From a virus: DNA of 23,389 nt. The position numbers were made by a program, and so were the translations under genes. Shown in pieces: positions 1 through 6,722 of this stretch (the first letter of the stretch is position 1; every line of letters begins with the position of its first letter). The notes under the pieces were generated by a model. The model was not told where the DNA came from. It did not search any database and saw only the letters and a program-made list of their open reading frames with translations. The stretch covers positions 1 through 23,389 of IMG/VR virus record IMGVR_UViG_3300008450_000475; one strand, written 5' to 3'.

Positions 1-1
1 T

Positions 2-1141
2 TCTGGTGCGGTCGATACAGTAGTTGAAAGATTTGCCTTTGCTTCTAAGCAGGTTGGTAACAAACTGGCTGATGGTACAAACAACTACTACAAGGAAGTT
101 CTCAACCAACAATCACAATATGTCTGGTGGATGAATCACCCATCAGGTAGAAACTGGGGTGCTACTTCTGCAACTGCATTCGATGGTACAGAACAAGATG
201 GTCAAACCGCTGGCCAAGACGCGCTAGTTTTGGACTTACGTGGTGGTAATGTTGCTACGCCGACAACTGGCGATCTACAAGATGCTTACAGCCTGTTTGC
301 AAACAAAGAAATTGTTGATATTTCACTTGTCCTAACCGGTGGTCACGCGGCCGCAGTAGTAAATCACGTAATCGATAACGTAGCATTAGCTCGTTTAGAT
401 TGCGTTGTATTCCTATCACCACCCCTTGCCGCTGTATACAACAACGCTGGCAGTGAAGCTGCGGATGTAGTTGATTATCGTCAAACCGATATTAACCGTA
501 ACACTTCATACGCCGTTATGGATTCTGGCTGGAAGCGCCAGTATGACCGCTACAACGACCAATACATCAATGTTCCTTTGAACGCTGATACTGCTGGTCT
601 TTGTGCCCGCACAGACCAGACAAACGATGCCTGGTGGTCACCTGCTGGCTTCAATCGCGGCCAACTCAAGAATGTTGTTAAGTTAGTTTGGTCTCCAAAT
701 CAGACAGAACGCGACACACTTTATAAGAATGGTGTTAACCCAGTAGCTACCTTCCCAGGTGAAGGCACTCTACTGTATGGTGATAAGACACTTCTTGCTA
801 AGCCAAGCGCCTTCGACCGTATCAATGTTCGCCGTCTATTCATTGTTCTTGAAAAGGCTATCGCAACTGCGGCCAAGTATCAACTCTTTGAGTTCAACGA
901 TGTCTTTAGTCGCGCACAGTTCCGTTCGATGGTTGAACCATTCCTACGTGACGTTCGCGGTCGCCGTGGTATCTTTGACTTCCGCGTTGTTTGCGATGAA
1001 ACAAACAACACCGGCGAAGTTATCGACCGCAACGAATTTGTTGCTGATATCTACATCAAGCCAGCACGTTCGATTAACTTCATCTATCTGAACTTTGTTG
1101 CGGTTCGTACCTCAGTATCGTTCACAGAAGTTGGCGCCTAA
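2..1141 (+). CDS. 18: Tail sheath protein gp18 (C-terminal part, 5' truncated by window)
   Basis: Contractile tail sheath subunit; copies polymerise around the gp19 tube and contract to drive the tube through the host envelope. The reading frame is open from base 2 with no start in sight, so about 379 C-terminal residues are present; the first internal ATG (131) is not the real start. T4 gp18 is about 659 aa, so roughly the last half is seen. The segment with R-G-R-R-G-I-F-D-F near 955-985, the sequence V-C-D-E-T-N-N, and the closing beta strand ending V-S-F-T-E-V-G-A are typical of the conserved sheath C-terminal domain that mediates subunit-subunit strand exchange. The identity is supported by gp19 starting 33 bases downstream, the T4 order. 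Family assignment is from recognition of the C-terminal domain plus synteny. Confidence 0.92.
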   Translation, partial: SGAVDTVVERFAFASKQVGNKLADGTNNYYKEVLNQQSQYVWWMNHPSGRNWGATSATAFDGTEQDGQTAGQDALVLDLRGGNVATPTTGDLQDAYSLFANKEIVDISLVLTGGHAAAVVNHVIDNVALARLDCVVFLSPPLAAVYNNAGSEAADVVDYRQTDINRNTSYAVMDSGWKRQYDRYNDQYINVPLNADTAGLCARTDQTNDAWWSPAGFNRGQLKNVVKLVWSPNQTERDTLYKNGVNPVATFPGEGTLLYGDKTLLAKPSAFDRINVRRLFIVLEKAIATAAKYQLFEFNDVFSRAQFRSMVEPFLRDVRGRRGIFDFRVVCDETNNTGEVIDRNEFVADIYIKPARSINFIYLNFVAVRTSVSFTEVGA

Positions 1142-1149
1142 TAACCCGA

Positions 1150-1157
1150 CTAAATAG
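1150..1157 (+). promoter_or_regulatory. Possible weak late promoter motif (CTAAATAG)
   Basis: CTAAATAG lies 17 bases upstream of the gp19 start and resembles the T4 late -10 element TATAAATA with a changed 5' base. It occupies the same distance range as the clear TATAAATA ahead of gene 3. It may only supplement read-through from gene 18; low confidence. Confidence 0.3.
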
Positions 1158-1174
1158 AAATAGGAGATTTATAA

Positions 1175-1687
1175 ATGGATATTTCAAAATTTAAAGGGTT
1201 ACTAGGGGCTGGCGGTGCTAGACCAAACCAGTTCCGTGTTATTCTGACATTCCCAGGCTACGTTTCTTCGGTGCCGGATACAGAATACTCGTTACTAGTT
1301 ACTGGTGCAGCACTTCCTGCGTCAACAGTAAACCCAACAATCATTCAATACCGCGGCCGCGAAGTTAAGTTGGCAGGTGAGCGTATCTTTGATCCGTTCA
1401 CAATCACAGTTGTCAACGACACTGCGATGTCACTTCGTCGTCCATTCGAAGAATGGATGAATGGTATGAATGATTTAGAAGCCAACACTGGTATTCTAAA
1501 TCCAATTGACTATCAAGTTGATATGTCAGTAGAACATCTAGATCGTAATGACGATCCACTTATGACTTATGTTCTTTATAATGCTTTCCCGATTAACATG
1601 TCGGAAATTGGTTTACAGTATGGTCAGAATGACGTAATTGAAGAGTTCACCGTAACCTTTAACTACTCACATTATCTGACTGCATAA
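1175..1687 (+). CDS. 19: Tail tube protein gp19
   Basis: Major subunit of the inner tail tube, the conduit for DNA between head and host. At 170 aa it is close to T4 gp19 (about 163 aa). The N-terminus (M-D-I-S-K-F-K-G) and the run N-Q-F-R-V-I-L-T-F-P followed by A-L-P-A-S-T-V are characteristic of the gp19 family (phage T4-like tail tube, beta-sandwich related to Hcp), as is the final T-V-T-F-N-Y-S-H-Y. ATG 1175 has a good AGGAG Shine-Dalgarno 8 bases upstream (1162-1166). It sits between sheath and portal genes as in T4. Likely expressed late together with gene 18 at high level. Confidence 0.93.
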   Translation: MDISKFKGLLGAGGARPNQFRVILTFPGYVSSVPDTEYSLLVTGAALPASTVNPTIIQYRGREVKLAGERIFDPFTITVVNDTAMSLRRPFEEWMNGMNDLEANTGILNPIDYQVDMSVEHLDRNDDPLMTYVLYNAFPINMSEIGLQYGQNDVIEEFTVTFNYSHYLTA

Positions 1688-1710
1688 TTCCATCCAACTA
1701 GGATAATTTA

Positions 1711-3285
1711 ATGCAGATATTTGGTTATAAAATTGAAAGGTCTACGGCGTCACAAACTGAGAAATCGTTTGTGGCGCCAACGGACGATGGTGGCGTAGAA
1801 ACTATCAGAGCCGGTGGCTACTATGGCACATACATCGATATCGACGGCACCGCAAATAATGAAATAGAATTAATTCGTAAGTATCGTGAGATTTCTATGA
1901 TGGCAGATATCGATACTGCTATTGATGATATCGTAAACGATTCAATTGCAAATCTTGACGATGAAGCTCCAGTAAAAATTGATCTTGATGAAGTAGAATT
2001 GTCAAAGAATATTAAAAAAATGGTGCAAGATGAATTTCAACTGCTACTTAACATGTTGGACTTCAATCTGAGAGCGCAAGATTACTTTAGACACTGGTAC
2101 ATTGACGGAAGATTGTTCTTCCATAAAGTTGTTGATACTGCAAATCTAAAGAAGGGTCTAGCAGACATTCGCTATATTGACCCAAGAAAAATTAAGAAGA
2201 TGAGAGAGATCCTAAAAGAAAAGGATACAAAAACGGGTGTAGAGTTCATTAAAGAGATTAAAGAATATTTTATCTACAATGAACGCGGTCTAGTTCCAAA
2301 CAAAACTTTCACGCCAGCTGCCTCTATCTCTTCTACCGCCGGTGCCACCATGCGCATCGAAAAAGATTCTATCTGCTTTGTTCCTTCTGGCTTGAAGGAC
2401 ATGGACAGAAACATGCCGTTATCTTTTTTGCACAAGGCTATTCGCCCAGCAAATCAGTTGCGTATGATGGAAAATGCCGCAGTCATCTATCGTATCACGA
2501 GAGCTCCAGAGCGCCGCGTATTCTACGTTGACGTTGGCAATCTTCCAAAGATTAAAGCCGAACAGTATCTCAAGGGTATCATGAACCAGTATCGTAACAA
2601 GGTTGTTTACGATTCTCAGACTGGTGAAATCCGTGACGATAAAAAGTTTATGTCAATGCTTGAAGATTTCTGGTTGCCTCGCCGCGAAGGTGGCAGAGGA
2701 ACACAGATTGAAACTCTACCAGGTGGTCAGGGTCTAGGCGAAATGGGAGACATTGAATACTTCCAGCGCAAACTATATCAAGCGTTGAACGTTCCGATGT
2801 CAAGACTTGAACAGCAAACTGGCCTGAACTTTGGTCGTGCTGCCGAAATCAATAGAGACGAATGGAAGTTTACGAAGTTTATTTCTAAACTGCGCCGTCG
2901 TTTCACACTTCTATTTGATGATCTACTAAAGACACAACTTATTCTCAAAGGTATCATTACCGAGGCCGACTGGGAAAAGATGAGATATAATATCAAGTAT
3001 GTTTTTGCAACAGATGCTTTCTATACAGAATCCAAAGAACAACAAATTCTACAATCTAGAGTTGAAATTCTTCAAGGTGTTGCACCGTTTATCGGCACAA
3101 TGTATAGTAAAGAATATGTTCAAGATAAAATTCTTAAATTGTCAGACGACGAAATTGAAGAGATTAAGAAGCAAAATGATGCAAGTCCTCCTGAAGTTTC
3201 GCCGCCCGACTATTCACCACTAGAAGGCGAACCTCCAGCAGAGGTTCAACAGCAAAATCAAGGACAAGATGATGGACAACAGTAA
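1711..3285 (+). CDS. 20: Portal vertex protein gp20
   Basis: Dodecameric portal at the single packaging vertex: nucleates prohead assembly, docks the terminase during DNA packaging and later the neck. Its 524 aa equal the length of T4 gp20. Recognisable family features are the early D-I-D-T-A-I-D-D-I-V-N-D segment (about residues 69-80), F-R-H-W-Y-I-D-G-R-L-F-F-H (about 126-138), Y-I-D-P-R-K-I-K, the L-P-G-G-Q-G-L-G-E-M motif and Y-Q-A-L-N-V-P-M-S-R-L preceding the clip/stem region. The C-terminal 40 residues are Pro/Glu/Gln-rich and probably disordered. An AGGA Shine-Dalgarno precedes ATG 1711. The 3' end overlaps the next gene. This gene is the usual marker for T4-like environmental phages. 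Confidence 0.96.
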   Translation: MQIFGYKIERSTASQTEKSFVAPTDDGGVETIRAGGYYGTYIDIDGTANNEIELIRKYREISMMADIDTAIDDIVNDSIANLDDEAPVKIDLDEVELSKNIKKMVQDEFQLLLNMLDFNLRAQDYFRHWYIDGRLFFHKVVDTANLKKGLADIRYIDPRKIKKMREILKEKDTKTGVEFIKEIKEYFIYNERGLVPNKTFTPAASISSTAGATMRIEKDSICFVPSGLKDMDRNMPLSFLHKAIRPANQLRMMENAAVIYRITRAPERRVFYVDVGNLPKIKAEQYLKGIMNQYRNKVVYDSQTGEIRDDKKFMSMLEDFWLPRREGGRGTQIETLPGGQGLGEMGDIEYFQRKLYQALNVPMSRLEQQTGLNFGRAAEINRDEWKFTKFISKLRRRFTLLFDDLLKTQLILKGIITEADWEKMRYNIKYVFATDAFYTESKEQQILQSRVEILQGVAPFIGTMYSKEYVQDKILKLSDDEIEEIKKQNDASPPEVSPPDYSPLEGEPPAEVQQQNQGQDDGQQ

Positions 3286-3529
3286 CATTAGTGACTTAAT
3301 AAATAACATTGAAAGCGGCACCTTTGCAGATGCTGAACAAGTTTTTAATGATATTATGGACCTTAAAGCAGGCGAACAGTTAGATCAAATGCGACAAGAT
3401 ATGGCAGCCGGAATTTATAACGACACGCCAGAAGATAATGATGTTGAAGATTTCGATCACTACGAAATCACCGACGAAAATGACCATGGCGATTTAGAAG
3501 AAATAGAGGACACCGATGAAGACCTATAA
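3272..3529 (+). CDS. 67: Small acidic prohead core protein (gp67-like)
   Basis: 85-aa very acidic protein in the position of T4 gene 67 (between portal 20 and protease 21). T4 gp67 is a minor component of the internal scaffold and is degraded by gp21 on maturation. Here residues about 16-50 (F-A-D-A-E-Q-V-F-N-D-I-M-D-L-K-A-G-E) form a predicted amphipathic helix of the type found in environmental T4-like core proteins, and the last 35 residues are mostly Asp/Glu. ATG 3269 and ATG 3272 are in frame; 3272 is preferred because the AAGGA at 3260-3264 is then 7 bases away. The gene begins inside the end of gene 20 and its end overlaps the next start, so translation is probably coupled. Assignment rests on composition and synteny rather than strong sequence identity. 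Confidence 0.65.
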   Translation: MDNSNISDLINNIESGTFADAEQVFNDIMDLKAGEQLDQMRQDMAAGIYNDTPEDNDVEDFDHYEITDENDHGDLEEIEDTDEDL

Positions 3530-4421
3530 GCAACTTCAAGAGCGCATCAACATGGCGAAAGCCAAGATGGGTGATGTCATCAAGGACTTCCAGGACTCCG
3601 ATGCTCCTCAATTCAAGGGCAAGTCGGACGAAAAGCGCCGCCAGATGGCGATTGCTGCTAAGTTGTCAAACGAAGAAGTCGAACTTGATGAAAAGTTTCA
3701 GGTTCACTATTATAACAAGAAGGGCGAGCATGTCAATAGTTCTTCAATCTTTAGTGATAAGGTAAAGGCAGATGCTCATGCCAAGCGTGGCAATTCTATC
3801 GACCAAGCCGGCGGCAAGTATGTTGTCAAGAAACTGGCAAACGAAGAAGTCGAAGAACTAGAAGAGCTTTCCAATTCAACTATGGGTTCTTACACAAAGA
3901 AAGCCGCAGCCGACTTTGATGCTCGTAAACCTAAGATGGGGTATGACGGTCAACTAAAGAAAATGCAGAATCGCAAGATCGGTGTCAACCGCGCTCTTGA
4001 TAAAATGTATGGTGAAGAAGTTGAACTTGACGAAGGTCGTATGAAAGAGATTGCCATGGACATTAACTCCATGGACGATAAAGGTTTCAAAGCCAAACAC
4101 AGGAAGTCAAAGCAAGAGATGCAGTCTGCTCTAAAGTCGGAAGAACTAAAGGGTGATCAACATAAGATTGACGCTAATAAGAATGGTAAAGTTGACGGCC
4201 ACGATTTTAAACTTCTTCGTTCGAAGAAGAAAGTTGAAGAGTCTTCTGATTTAAAGCCATTCATCGTGGTTCACGCCAAGCATGGTAAGTTTGAGACTCA
4301 TGCGGGTTCTACATATGAGGCTGCTAAGAATGCGGCCGCTCATTGGAAAACGAAAAAAGGTACAGCTGGTATGGATGTGCATCGTGCGGACGTCACGCAT
4401 TCGACACAGCATGTCGGCTAA
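3516..4421 (+). CDS. Modular repeat protein of the head gene cluster, with EF-hand-like loop
   Basis: 301-aa basic/acidic mosaic of short modules, function unknown. Visible modules: residues 1-50 containing S-D-A-P-Q-F-K-G-K-S and R-R-Q-M-A-I-A-A-K-L; 60-108 (F-Q-V-H-Y-Y-N-K-K-G); 118-166 (L-S-N-S-T-M-G-S-Y-T-K-K-A); 174-210; a Ca-binding-type loop D219-A-N-K-N-G-K-V-D-G-H-D230 followed by F-K-L-L-R; and a C-terminal domain 245-296 (K-P-F-I-V-V-H-A-K-H-G). The modules are separated by acidic linkers N-E-E-V-E-L-D-E (52-59), N-E-E-V-E-E-L-E-E-L (109-118) and E-E-V-E-L-D-E (167-173), each holding an L-x-E that fits the gp21 cleavage consensus. I recall similar modules recurring in T4-like phage head clusters. 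Inference: internal prohead protein processed during maturation. It overlaps the preceding gene by 14 bases. Confidence 0.75.
   Translation: MKTYKQLQERINMAKAKMGDVIKDFQDSDAPQFKGKSDEKRRQMAIAAKLSNEEVELDEKFQVHYYNKKGEHVNSSSIFSDKVKADAHAKRGNSIDQAGGKYVVKKLANEEVEELEELSNSTMGSYTKKAAADFDARKPKMGYDGQLKKMQNRKIGVNRALDKMYGEEVELDEGRMKEIAMDINSMDDKGFKAKHRKSKQEMQSALKSEELKGDQHKIDANKNGKVDGHDFKLLRSKKKVEESSDLKPFIVVHAKHGKFETHAGSTYEAAKNAAAHWKTKKGTAGMDVHRADVTHSTQHVG
3667..3854 (+). repeat. 17-base direct repeat pair encoding the EEVE linker
   Basis: The 17-mer CAAACGAAGAAGTCGAA occurs perfectly at 3667-3683 and 3838-3854, 171 bases (57 codons) apart and in the same frame. A diverged third copy of the linker (GAAGAAGTTGAACTTGACGAAG) is centred near 4015-4036. 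The copies border one protein module of the repeat protein, so recombination between them would delete or duplicate exactly one module. Confidence 0.85.
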
Positions 4422-4440
4422 CAAGTAAAGGGAATAGTAA

Positions 4441-4818
4441 ATGGCAACGAAAACGGTACTAAAGTTAACACAAGTTCACGGCGTGGTCAAAGTGCGCGGG
4501 ACTGGGAACGCCACTATTGCCCTTGCTACTGACCTAAAGAAGTCATCTGAAACACAGTCTTCACCTAGAGTGAACATTCGCACACTTCACTGGGCGTTGT
4601 CAGTAGGCTCTACTGCTACTATTACTAGAGACAGCGAAGTTCTATATTATCTTTCCGGTTCGGGTAAGATGGAATTTATGGGATGGTCGGATAACGAAGA
4701 AAACGGTTCAGATATTGTTGTAGATTTTTCCTCAGGTACTGGCGCAGTAGTTCTAGAACTTGCTAAGGTTTCCGGTTATGGTTCACAACAACATCAAAAT
4801 CAAGGAGACCTAGGCTAA
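4441..4818 (+). CDS. Unknown beta-rich protein between head genes
   Basis: 125 aa, unrecognised. The sequence alternates hydrophobic and polar residues with many Thr, Ser, Gly and Val, suggesting an all-beta fold (V-L-K-L-T-Q-V-H-G-V-V-K-V-R-G; S-E-V-L-Y-Y-L-S-G-S-G; A-V-V-L-E-L-A-K-V-S-G-Y-G). No signal peptide, membrane span or cysteine is present. The C-terminus is a Gln/Gly tail (S-Q-Q-H-Q-N-Q-G-D-L-G). It is embedded between prohead core genes and gene 21, its stop codon sharing one base with the gp21 start (TAATG), so it is very likely co-expressed with the head proteins. A structural role such as a capsid decoration or fibre-associated protein is plausible from position and composition only. 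Confidence 0.7.
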   Translation: MATKTVLKLTQVHGVVKVRGTGNATIALATDLKKSSETQSSPRVNIRTLHWALSVGSTATITRDSEVLYYLSGSGKMEFMGWSDNEENGSDIVVDFSSGTGAVVLELAKVSGYGSQQHQNQGDLG

Positions 4819-5474
4819 TGAAACTTATTACCGAAGTCAACGAACAAGTTCGTTATATCACAGAAGAAAAGAACGGTAAGAAAGCACTCTATATTGAGGG
4901 CGTTTTCCTGCAGTCCAACATTAAAAATCGTAACGGTCGTATGTATCCATCGGAAATCATGGGTAAAGAAATCAATCGTTACATGAAGGAAGCAGTAGAG
5001 AACAATAGAGCCTTTGGTGAATTGGGACATCCAGATGGTCCATCAATCAATTTAGATAGAGTATCGCATATCATTACAGAACTTCGTCAAGATGGCGATA
5101 ACTGGGTTGGTAAAGCGAAGCTGACAGAAACACCAATGGGCAATATCGCTCGTGGTCTAATTGAGTCTGGCGGTCAACTTGGCGTTTCGTCAAGAGGCCT
5201 CGGTACTTTGAAGGAAAACAGAGACGGTGTTCAAGTTGTGCAAGATGACTTTCATCTAGCGACAGCGGCTGATATCGTAGCTGACCCCTCAGCACCAGAT
5301 GCCTTTGTTCGTGGCATCATGGAAAATAAAGAATGGGTAGTTGTGAATGGTGTTTGGACCGAACAGCATTGCGATATGTCCAAGAAGTATATTAAGAAAG
5401 CAAGTAAGAAACAACTCGAAGAAGCAAAGATTCAAGTCTTTGAACGTTTCTTGCGTCATCTTTCTTCAAAGTAA
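4818..5474 (+). CDS. 21: Prohead core protease gp21
   Basis: Serine protease of the T4-like prohead (herpesvirus assemblin-like fold, family S77). It degrades the internal scaffold and trims the capsid and other head proteins after L/I-x-E motifs before DNA packaging, then digests itself. At 218 aa it is near the T4 length (about 212). The catalytic His is in G-E-L-G-H71-P-D-G and the nucleophile in G-V-S-S-R-G (S124/S125); the flanking N-R-N-G-R-M-Y-P (38-44) and the A-D-I-V-A-D-P-S-A-P-D-A-F segment are hallmarks of the family. The ATG overlaps the upstream stop by one base, and a TATAAATA late promoter for gene 22 follows its 3' end. Confidence 0.93.
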   Translation: MKLITEVNEQVRYITEEKNGKKALYIEGVFLQSNIKNRNGRMYPSEIMGKEINRYMKEAVENNRAFGELGHPDGPSINLDRVSHIITELRQDGDNWVGKAKLTETPMGNIARGLIESGGQLGVSSRGLGTLKENRDGVQVVQDDFHLATAADIVADPSAPDAFVRGIMENKEWVVVNGVWTEQHCDMSKKYIKKASKKQLEEAKIQVFERFLRHLSSK

Positions 5475-5480
5475 TATTTT

Positions 5481-5488
5481 TATAAATA
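5481..5488 (+). promoter_or_regulatory. T4-type late promoter ahead of gene 22
   Basis: Perfect TATAAATA, the T4 late -10 element recognised by the gp55-type sigma, in the 43-base gap between genes 21 and 22 and 29 bases upstream of the gp22 ATG. A T-rich stretch (TATTTT) lies just upstream. An AGGAG ribosome site (5506-5510) follows before the ATG. Confidence 0.75.
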
Positions 5489-5517
5489 GAATATAAAAAT
5501 CCATTTAGGAGACGCAA

Positions 5518-6678
5518 ATGAGTGTAGAAAACAAAATCAGAGAGTTGCTAACTAAGAAGCAACTATCCGAGGAAGTTCTAGATGAGAAGGTTGCAGGTGA
5601 TGCAACCAACCCTAAGCAGGGTTCTTCCGAAGACGCACCTGCTGCTGGCAAACTAGGCGCTGCCGGTGGTAAGGATACATCCATCCCAGCTAAGGTTGCA
5701 GGCGATCAAACACAACCTCGCCAAGGTGATTCCCAGGATGCTCCAATTTCCAGCGAACGTGATGAAGAAACTGATAATCCAGGTGCCAAGGAAGCTGCTC
5801 CAGTTTCCAGCAACCAGGCTACACTTTCTCAGGGCGGCGCAGGTAATGCACCTAACTTCACGACCCATAGTGACCCAACTTCGGTTGTAAACATGGCATC
5901 GTCAAAGGGTAATGTTCATCAAGAAGAAACAGAGGAAGATGGCGAAATGATTGAAGAAGATTTCACTGCCGATCTTGCTACTCTCTTTGATGGTAACGAA
6001 GACCTATCAGAAGAATTCCGTGGCAAAGCATCGTCGCTCTTTGAAGCAATGGTAACTGCCCGTGTAGCCAATCAAATTCAGCAAATCGAAGAAAGTCTAA
6101 TCTCCGAAGCGGCTGAATTGATGGAAGAGTTCAAGGCCGACTTGACCGAGAAGGTCGATTCTTATCTTGGTTATGTAATTGAAAAGTGGGTTGAAGACAA
6201 CGCACTTGCTGTTGAAAATGGTCTTCGCACCGACATCGCGGAATCATTCATCAACAGCATGAAAAACCTGTTCGCAGAACATTATATTGATGTTCCCGAA
6301 GAGAAATATGATGTGCTTGGTGAAATGCAAGCCCAACTAGAAGAAGTATCTGCTAAGTTGGACGAACAAATTTCTGCAAATGTAGAACTGCACAATAACA
6401 ATGTAGCTCTTTTGAAGCATGGCGTTTTCGCCGTTGTTTCTGAGGACCTTGCAAAGACCGATGCTGAAAAGTTTAAGTCGTTGGTAGCTGATGTAGAATT
6501 CGAGAACGCAGACATCTTTGAAGAAAAGTTAAACGTCATCAAGGAAAATTATTTCCCTGCTTCTAAGTCAACTACTATCGTGGAAGACAAACTAGAAGAT
6601 GAAGGCGTGGAAGTCTTAGACGAATCGACAGTCAGTAAGTATGTCCAAGCACTGGATAAGATTGCTGCTCAAAACTAA
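5518..6678 (+). CDS. 22: Prohead core scaffold protein gp22
   Basis: Main internal scaffold around which gp23 polymerises; later cut to small peptides by gp21. The family core is residues about 140-386: L-S-E-E-F-R-G-K-A-S-S-L-F-E, Y-V-I-E-K-W-V-E-D-N-A-L-A-V-E-N, and F-A-E-H-Y-I-D-V-P-E-E-K-Y, highly alpha-helical and acidic. At 386 aa it is much longer than T4 gp22 (about 269); the excess is an N-terminal low-complexity section (20-130) holding three approximate 35-residue repeats that end Q-G-S-S-E-D-A-P (34-41), Q-G-D-S-Q-D-A-P (69-76) and Q-G-G-A-G-N-A-P (105-112). V-L-D-E (20-23) near the N-terminus fits the gp21 cut motif. It has its own late promoter and a strong Shine-Dalgarno. Confidence 0.93.
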   Translation: MSVENKIRELLTKKQLSEEVLDEKVAGDATNPKQGSSEDAPAAGKLGAAGGKDTSIPAKVAGDQTQPRQGDSQDAPISSERDEETDNPGAKEAAPVSSNQATLSQGGAGNAPNFTTHSDPTSVVNMASSKGNVHQEETEEDGEMIEEDFTADLATLFDGNEDLSEEFRGKASSLFEAMVTARVANQIQQIEESLISEAAELMEEFKADLTEKVDSYLGYVIEKWVEDNALAVENGLRTDIAESFINSMKNLFAEHYIDVPEEKYDVLGEMQAQLEEVSAKLDEQISANVELHNNNVALLKHGVFAVVSEDLAKTDAEKFKSLVADVEFENADIFEEKLNVIKENYFPASKSTTIVEDKLEDEGVEVLDESTVSKYVQALDKIAAQN

Positions 6679-6684
6679 TTTTTT

Positions 6685-6692
6685 TATAAATA
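6685..6692 (+). promoter_or_regulatory. T4-type late promoter ahead of gene 23
   Basis: Perfect TATAAATA directly after a T7 run, in the 44-base gap between genes 22 and 23 and 30 bases upstream of the major capsid ATG, with AAGGAG (6709-6714) as ribosome site. Position and spacing match the promoter ahead of gene 22, as expected for the most abundantly made virion protein. Confidence 0.8.
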
Positions 6693-6722
6693 AAAGATAT
6701 TGACACACAAGGAGAAAACTAC

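Noticed and set aside
759-1091. 110-codon plus-strand frame inside gene 18
   Set aside because: Overlaps the recognised sheath C-terminal domain in another frame; no start context and no recognisable product.
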